A stretch of DNA of 64,000 bases, from assembly GCF_008107725.1 (NCBI RefSeq), contig NZ_VIRN01000068.1:186001-250000 (forward strand), written 5' to 3'. This document shows, piece after piece, positions 59,382 through 64,000 of this stretch (the first letter of the stretch is position 1; each line of letters begins with the position of its first letter). The notes below the pieces were generated by a model. The model saw only the letters and a program-made list of their open reading frames with translations, had not been told where the DNA came from and searched no databases. The DNA comes from Marinobacter sp. BW6 (GTDB taxonomy: Bacteria; Pseudomonadota; Gammaproteobacteria; Pseudomonadales; Oleiphilaceae). The translations under genes and the position numbers were made by a program.

Positions 59382-60157
59382 GCCCGCGTTTCGCCAACAA
59401 GGTGATGGTGGTCACCGGTGCGGCACAAGGCATTGGCCGGCGGGTGGCTGAACTGGCCGCCGCCGAAGGTGCCCGCCTGGTTCTGGTGGACATTGCTGAC
59501 TACGTGCAGGGCGTTGCCGCTGAACTGCGCGACCAGGGCATGGAAGCCCTGGCCGTGCAGGCAAACCTGGAAACCTGGGAAGGCGCGGAAACGGTGATGG
59601 CCAAGGCCCATAAGCAGTATGGCCGCATCGACATCCTGATCAACAACGTCGGGGGCACCATCTGGGCCCAGCCGTTCGAGCAGTACCAGCCCGAACAGAT
59701 CCAGAAGGAAATCCAGCGCTCCCTGTTCCCGACTCTGTGGTGTTGCCGCGCAGTGCTGCCTTACATGGTGGAACAGAAGAGCGGCGCCATTGTGAACGTG
59801 TCTTCGGTGGCTACTCGGGGCCTGATGCGGGTGCCCTATGGCGCCGCCAAGGGCGGGGTCAACGCCATGACCGTGAACATGGCCTTCGAGTATGCCGAGC
59901 TTGGTATTCGGGTGAACGCGACCGCGCCAGGCGGCACCGAAGCGCCGCCCCGGCTGACCCCACGCAACACGGATGAACAGGGCGAGCAGGAGAAGGCCTG
60001 GTACCAGACCCTGATCGACCAGACCAATACCAGCAGTTTCATGCACCGTTACGGAACCCTGGATGAGCAGGCGGAGCCGATCCTGTTTCTGGCCTCGGAT
60101 GCGGCCAGCTACATGACCGGAACCATCCTGCCCGTGGCCGGCGGCGACTGCGGTTAA
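59378..60157 (+). CDS. benD: cis-1,2-Dihydroxycyclohexa-3,5-diene-1-carboxylate dehydrogenase BenD
   Basis: A 259-residue short-chain dehydrogenase that oxidises and decarboxylates the benzoate cis-diol to catechol. VVTGAAQGIGRRVAELAAAE near residue 11 is the NAD-binding motif, INNVGGTIWAQPFEQY near 88 is the N-N-x-G element, and MRVPYGAAKGGVNAMTVNMA near 150 holds the Tyr-x-x-x-Lys pair. Its ATG overlaps the benC stop. The length and T-I-W-A-Q-P-F-E segment are typical of BenD and XylL. Confidence 0.95.
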   Translation: MSPRFANKVMVVTGAAQGIGRRVAELAAAEGARLVLVDIADYVQGVAAELRDQGMEALAVQANLETWEGAETVMAKAHKQYGRIDILINNVGGTIWAQPFEQYQPEQIQKEIQRSLFPTLWCCRAVLPYMVEQKSGAIVNVSSVATRGLMRVPYGAAKGGVNAMTVNMAFEYAELGIRVNATAPGGTEAPPRLTPRNTDEQGEQEKAWYQTLIDQTNTSSFMHRYGTLDEQAEPILFLASDAASYMTGTILPVAGGDCG

Positions 60158-60216
60158 CGCAAAAAAGATTGATCGGAACTCCCGACAACAACAACAGTAT
60201 TCGGAGAAACAGACCA

Positions 60217-61563
60217 ATGAGAAACATAGACGTCAACGACGTTATCGATAACGCAGCATTCAACAAGTTCCACTGGAAGGTGCTCTTCTGGTGCACCCTG
60301 ATCATAATTTTCGACGGTTATGACCTGGTGATTTATGGCGTGGTTCTGCCGCTGTTAATGGACCAGTGGAACCTCAATCCGTACGTGGCTGGTTTGCTGG
60401 GCAGCAGTGCCCTGTTCGGCATGATGTTTGGTGCCATGGGCTTTGGGATGCTGTCCGACAAGTGGGGCCGCAAGAAAGTTATCCTGATGTGCGTGGTCCT
60501 GTTCAGTCTGACCACGGTCATCAACGGCTTTGCCACCAACGCCTGGCAGTTCGGCATCCTCCGGTTTATTGCCGGCCTGGGAATAGGCGGTGTTATGCCC
60601 AACGTGGTGTCGCTGATGAGCGAGTATTCGCCTGCCCGCAAACGCAGCACGCTCGTGGCGCTCATGTTCAGCGGCTACGCCGTGGGCGGAATGATGTCGG
60701 CAGGCCTGGGTATCTGGATCGTGCCCAATTTCGGATGGGAGATCATGTTCTATCTTGCCATTGTGCCGATGTTGCTTCTGCCCCTGATGATCAAATACCT
60801 GCCTGAGTCGGTGGCATTCCTGATGGCCCAGAAGCGGGAGGGCGAGGCGCGGAACATTCTTTGCCAGGTGGCGCCTTTCAAAGCTATTAACGAGCAGGAC
60901 GTCCTCGTTGTTCCGCCGACCACAGAAAGCAAGGCGCCGGTGCTGGAACTGTTCCGGGGTGGCCGTGCCATGAGCACGCTGATGTTCTGGGTGGCCTTCT
61001 TTAACTGCTTGTTGATGGTGTACGCACTTGGCTCCTGGTTGCCGAAACTGATGTCCGCGGCCGGTTACCCGCTCGATTCCAGCCTGATGTTCCTGATGGT
61101 GCTGAACATCGGGGCCATTGTCGGCGCGGTTGGCGGTGGCTGGTTGGCCGACCGTTTTTCACTGCGATCTGTTCTGGTGAGCTTTTTCATCCTGGGCTCA
61201 GGGTCGCTGATCACCCTGGGCTATGAAAACCCAATGTGGGTTCTCTACACCCTGATGGGAATCGCCGGCGCCACGACCATTGGATCGCAGATCCTGCTGT
61301 ACGCCTACGTGGCCCAGTACTACCCAACCAGCATAAGGTCTACCGGGTTGGGCTGGGCTTCGGGAATCGGTCGCAACGGCGCCATTGTCGGCCCCATGCT
61401 CGGTGGAACCTTGCTGGCTCTGGCCCTGCCGCACCATGTGAACTTCCTGGCGCTGGCCATACCGGGCGCTATTGCCACCGTCGCCATTGCGCTGGTGGGC
61501 CGGCGGTTCAGTGAGAAGCCTGTTCAGTCGGAGGCGGAAACGGCACTGGCCCCGACTAATTGA
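60217..61563 (+). CDS. benK: Benzoate MFS transporter BenK (aromatic acid:H+ symporter)
   Basis: A 448-residue major-facilitator transporter with 12 hydrophobic helices. Opening VNDVIDNAAFNKFHWKVLFW and the IIFDGYDLVIYGVVLP segment (with the D-G-x-D motif needed in aromatic acid symporters) are typical of the AAHS family; GMLSDKWGRKKVILMCVV is the loop 2-3 signature. The start at 60217 has GGAG upstream and the usual length (about 445). It follows benD by 59 bp. A terminator hairpin lies 53 bp beyond its stop. Confidence 0.92.
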   Translation: MRNIDVNDVIDNAAFNKFHWKVLFWCTLIIIFDGYDLVIYGVVLPLLMDQWNLNPYVAGLLGSSALFGMMFGAMGFGMLSDKWGRKKVILMCVVLFSLTTVINGFATNAWQFGILRFIAGLGIGGVMPNVVSLMSEYSPARKRSTLVALMFSGYAVGGMMSAGLGIWIVPNFGWEIMFYLAIVPMLLLPLMIKYLPESVAFLMAQKREGEARNILCQVAPFKAINEQDVLVVPPTTESKAPVLELFRGGRAMSTLMFWVAFFNCLLMVYALGSWLPKLMSAAGYPLDSSLMFLMVLNIGAIVGAVGGGWLADRFSLRSVLVSFFILGSGSLITLGYENPMWVLYTLMGIAGATTIGSQILLYAYVAQYYPTSIRSTGLGWASGIGRNGAIVGPMLGGTLLALALPHHVNFLALAIPGAIATVAIALVGRRFSEKPVQSEAETALAPTN

Positions 61564-61616
61564 TTGTGGAGCGTTGATGCACCCCTGAGGGAGACTGTCA
61601 GTCGAACCCCTCGTTT

Positions 61617-61647
61617 GCCCCGGCGCGTGAGTGTCCGGGGCTTTTTT
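61617..61647 (+). terminator. Rho-independent terminator after benK
   Basis: GCCCCGG and CCGGGGC form a 7-bp stem with an 11-nt loop, followed directly by TTTTTT. It separates catBCA-benABCDK from benE, which starts 35 bp further on, so benE expression depends on read-through or its own promoter. Confidence 0.82.
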
Positions 61648-61681
61648 CCGTTCCCGAAGATCAGATGAGAAGGAATTGAGC

Positions 61682-62860
61682 ATGCCGCAGCTTTTCCGAG
61701 ACATGTCGTTATCCGCCGTTGCGGCTGGTTTCCTGGCGGTGCTGGTTTCGTACGCCGGGCCGCTGGCCATCTTTTTCCAGGCCGGCGCGGCGGCGGAGAT
61801 ATCAACCCAGATGATGACCTCCTGGGTCTGGGCTATTTCAATGGGCGCGGCGGTTTCGGGAATCCTGCTGTCGCTGTGGCTCAAGGCACCGATTGTGACT
61901 GCCTGGTCGGCTCCGGGAACGGCGCTTCTGGTAACCCTGTTCCCGGAGTTGTCATTAAACGAGGCAGTAGGTGCCTATATCACCGCCGCCGTGATTATCT
62001 TTGTCATCGGTGTTTCGGGCACGTTCGATGCGTTTGTCAGGGCCATTCCAAAAGGTGTGGCCGCCGGGATGATGGCCGGGATCCTTTTCCAGTTCGGGGT
62101 CGGTGCCTTTGCGGCTATCGAATCCACGCCGACGCTGGCGATAGGCATGCTGCTGGCTTACGTGGTGTTCCGCCGGCTGGTGCCGAAATACACGCTGGTC
62201 CTGCTTCTGATTGTCGGGATAGTACTGGCGGTGGTGCTTGAGGATGCATCTCTGGCCGGTGTTCGGTTGAGCATGGCTGTCCCCCAGTTCATCACCCCGG
62301 AATGGAACCTTGGTTCCACCCTGAGCCTGGCTATACCTTTGGTGCTGGTCAGCCTGACGGGGCAGTTTCTGCCAGGCATGGCGATTCTGCGGGGAGCCGG
62401 GTACAGGGTGAAGGCCAAACCGGTGATTGCCGTGTCGAGCCTGGTATCGCTGCCGATGGCATTGTTCGGTGGGATCACGACGGTGGTTGCCGCCATTACC
62501 GCTGCGATCTGCACCGGCAAGGATGCTCATGAAGATCCCATGAAACGTTACGTCGCCGGCGTGTTCAATGGCGTGTTCTATCTGGTCGGTGGGCTGTTTG
62601 CCGGCACGATCGTGGCGCTCTTCACCTCTTTGCCTGCAGCCTTTGTTGCGGTACTGGCCGGCCTGGCTCTGCTGGGGGCGATTGCAAATAACCTGTTTGC
62701 GGCGCTGGAAGACGCAGGCCAACGGGAGGCGTCATTGATTACGTTTATCGTGACCGCTTCCGGGCTGTCGCTGTTCGGATTGTCCTCTGCCTTCTGGGGA
62801 GTGGTGATTGGTTTCGGATGCCATGCAATCACACGGGCCGGCCCAGCCAAACCCAGGTAA
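61682..62860 (+). CDS. benE: Benzoate:H+ symporter family protein BenE
   Basis: A 392-residue membrane protein with 11-12 hydrophobic helices, of the BenE family. [20 protein letters not shown] and [20 protein letters not shown], then [20 protein letters not shown] near residue 72, are the conserved features; [20 protein letters not shown] near 268 also fits. AAGGAA precedes ATG 61682. It may import benzoate alongside BenK; some BenE members have uncertain substrates. It has no porin (BenF) partner here. Confidence 0.9.
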   Translation: MPQLFRDMSLSAVAAGFLAVLVSYAGPLAIFFQAGAAAEISTQMMTSWVWAISMGAAVSGILLSLWLKAPIVTAWSAPGTALLVTLFPELSLNEAVGAYITAAVIIFVIGVSGTFDAFVRAIPKGVAAGMMAGILFQFGVGAFAAIESTPTLAIGMLLAYVVFRRLVPKYTLVLLLIVGIVLAVVLEDASLAGVRLSMAVPQFITPEWNLGSTLSLAIPLVLVSLTGQFLPGMAILRGAGYRVKAKPVIAVSSLVSLPMALFGGITTVVAAITAAICTGKDAHEDPMKRYVAGVFNGVFYLVGGLFAGTIVALFTSLPAAFVAVLAGLALLGAIANNLFAALEDAGQREASLITFIVTASGLSLFGLSSAFWGVVIGFGCHAITRAGPAKPR

Positions 62861-62912
62861 GCGGGATCCGAACGAAGAATCTGATAAGCATGAATACATG
62901 CAAGGAGATGTT

Positions 62913-64000
62913 ATGAATCAAAGTCTGAATGCCATCGTTAATGCGCGATTGCAGGGACAAGAAGGCTTGTTCCGGCTGGTAATTGCCGAAGGCCGATTCA
63001 GTGAAATCACGGCTCAGAAGGCGCCGGAAGGAGGTTCAGGCAACCAGCTGGATGCCGGCGGTAACCTGGTTGTTCCGCCGTTCGTTGAGCCACACATCCA
63101 TCTTGATGCGGCCATGACCGCAGGTCAGCCCCGATGGAACCAAAGCGGTACCCTGTTTGAGGGTATTGAATGCTGGTCCGAGCGCAAAGCCAGCCTGACT
63201 CATGATGATGTGATCAGCCGGGCGGAGCAGACGCTGAAGCTGTTCGCTGATAACGGGATTCAGCATGTTCGCACCCATGTGGACGTCACAGACCCCAAGC
63301 TGACGGGCCTGAAGGCCATGCTTGAGGTGCGTAAGCGCATGGCTGAAACCGTGGATCTCCAAATCGTGGCATTTCCCCAGGAAGGTCTCTGGTCATTTCC
63401 GAAGGGTAAGGAGCTGATGGAGGAAGCCGTGCGCCTCGGCGCCGACGTGGTCGGTGGCATTCCACATTTCGAATTCACCCGGGATTACGGCGTTGAGTCG
63501 GTCCAATGGCTGGTGGCGTTGGCCCACAAAAATGACCTTTTGGTGGACGTGCATTGCGACGAGATCGATGACCCCGAGTCCCGCTTCCTGGAAGTGCTCG
63601 CTGCCGAGGCGCTCAAGCTTGATTATGGCTCCCGGGTTACTGCCAGCCATACCTGTGCCATGGGCTCCTACAACGATCATTACTGTAGTCGGCTGTTCCG
63701 GTTGTTGAAGAAATCCGGTCTGCGTTTTCTTTCGATGCCCACCGAAAGCCTGCACCTGCAGGGACGGTTCGATGGTTATCCGAAACGTCGTGGCCTGACC
63801 CGTGTTCCGGAGCTGTTGGATGCGGGACTTAAGGTAGCCTTCGGCCAGGATTCCATTCGTGATCCCTGGTACCCATTGGGGAACGGCAACATGCTTCGGA
63901 CCCTTGATGTCGGCCTGCACGCCTGCCACATGCTGGGTATGGGCTGGATTGACCGGTCTCTGGAGCTGATCACCGACAACGGTGCCGCGGCGCTGGATCT
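62913..64000 (+). CDS. codA: Cytosine deaminase (CodA-like), 3' partial
   Basis: 362 codons are visible before the right edge; E. coli CodA has about 427 residues. AAGGAG 5 nt before ATG 62913 sets the start. [11 protein letters not shown] holds the metal-binding His61 and His63, at the same positions as in E. coli. [16 protein letters not shown] contains the H-x-x-E site, and [17 protein letters not shown] the next His. The last metal/catalytic region reads [17 protein letters not shown], where E. coli has G-H-D-D-V-F-D. This is common outside enterics by memory, so activity on cytosine is likely but another aminopyrimidine or triazine is possible. It is unrelated to the benzoate genes by function. 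Confidence 0.87.
   Translation, partial: MNQSLNAIVNARLQGQEGLFRLVIAEGRFSEITAQKAPEGGSGNQLDAGGNLVVPPFVEPHIHLDAAMTAGQPRWNQSGTLFEGIECWSERKASLTHDDVISRAEQTLKLFADNGIQHVRTHVDVTDPKLTGLKAMLEVRKRMAETVDLQIVAFPQEGLWSFPKGKELMEEAVRLGADVVGGIPHFEFTRDYGVESVQWLVALAHKNDLLVDVHCDEIDDPESRFLEVLAAEALKLDYGSRVTASHTCAMGSYNDHYCSRLFRLLKKSGLRFLSMPTESLHLQGRFDGYPKRRGLTRVPELLDAGLKVAFGQDSIRDPWYPLGNGNMLRTLDVGLHACHMLGMGWIDRSLELITDNGAAALD

Noticed and set aside
1..64000. CRISPR arrays, tRNA/rRNA genes, intact insertion sequences, prophage
   Set aside because: No spaced direct-repeat array, cloverleaf-type sequence, transposase or integrase motif was seen in any frame I read.

Overview
The window reads as a chromosomal segment of a marine, aromatic-degrading gammaproteobacterium, most likely Marinobacter or a close relative. 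That placement is inferred from gene content (a benzoate/catechol cluster with BenK and BenE, alkyl sulfatase, formate dehydrogenase with DUF3305/DUF3306 partners), not from a database comparison. Genes are tightly packed. I found no tRNA, rRNA, CRISPR array, intact insertion sequence or prophage.

Layout. 1-4397: the end of a branched-chain-amino-acid-type ABC importer operon (permease, binding protein, ATPase) translationally coupled to an acyl-CoA ligase. 4409-10351: small membrane, lipoprotein and coiled-coil proteins of unknown role, a large MscS-type channel, and about 650 bp of gene relics (Nei-like and Sua5-like tails). 10352-10867: a broken binding-protein fragment. 10868-18254 (leftward): a respiratory formate dehydrogenase operon (DUF3305, DUF3306, TorD-like chaperone, TAT peptide, FdhA, FdhB, cytochrome b FdhC, a 42-residue membrane peptide, TusA-like protein). 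18386-22405 (rightward, divergent): four coupled genes (multi-4Fe-4S protein, Mrp ATPase, biotin/lipoate-ligase-like protein, DUF6505-like protein). 22406-25637 (leftward): moeA, mobB, mobA, fdhD. 25818-30265: tungstate importer tupABC, its probable regulator, and a MOT1-like molybdate transporter. Together 10.9-30.3 kb forms one Mo/W formate dehydrogenase island: metal import, cofactor synthesis, sulfuration, folding, export and the enzyme itself.

30252-37202: an FAD-linked oxidase, a glutaredoxin-like protein, and an alkyl sulfatase/GMC alcohol oxidase pair with a divergent LysR gene. 37228-48241: cyclohexanecarboxylate catabolism. AliA, AliB, BadK, BadH and BadI convert the acid to pimeloyl-CoA; two PimC/PimD-like dehydrogenases and glutaryl-CoA dehydrogenase continue it. 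A binding protein and a MarR regulator lie at the end of the leftward operon. 48283-61563: a complete benzoate route to succinyl-CoA and acetyl-CoA, comprising pcaIJFD with pcaR, then a CatR/BenM-type LysR gene and catBCA-benABCD-benK. 61682-64000: benE, then a cytosine deaminase cut by the window edge.

Regulatory signals visible by eye include three GTTCG-N5-CGAAC boxes between pcaI and pcaR, a CAACATGTTG palindrome overlapping a TTGACA -35 box between aliA and badK, an ATAC-N7-GTAT box at the LysR/catB divergence, a shared GCTATAAC-A-tract-ATG start region before fdhD and the formate dehydrogenase operon, and an inverted pair of REP-like palindromes after pcaR. The best candidate for undescribed biology is the conserved but functionally unassigned set of genes around the formate dehydrogenase.
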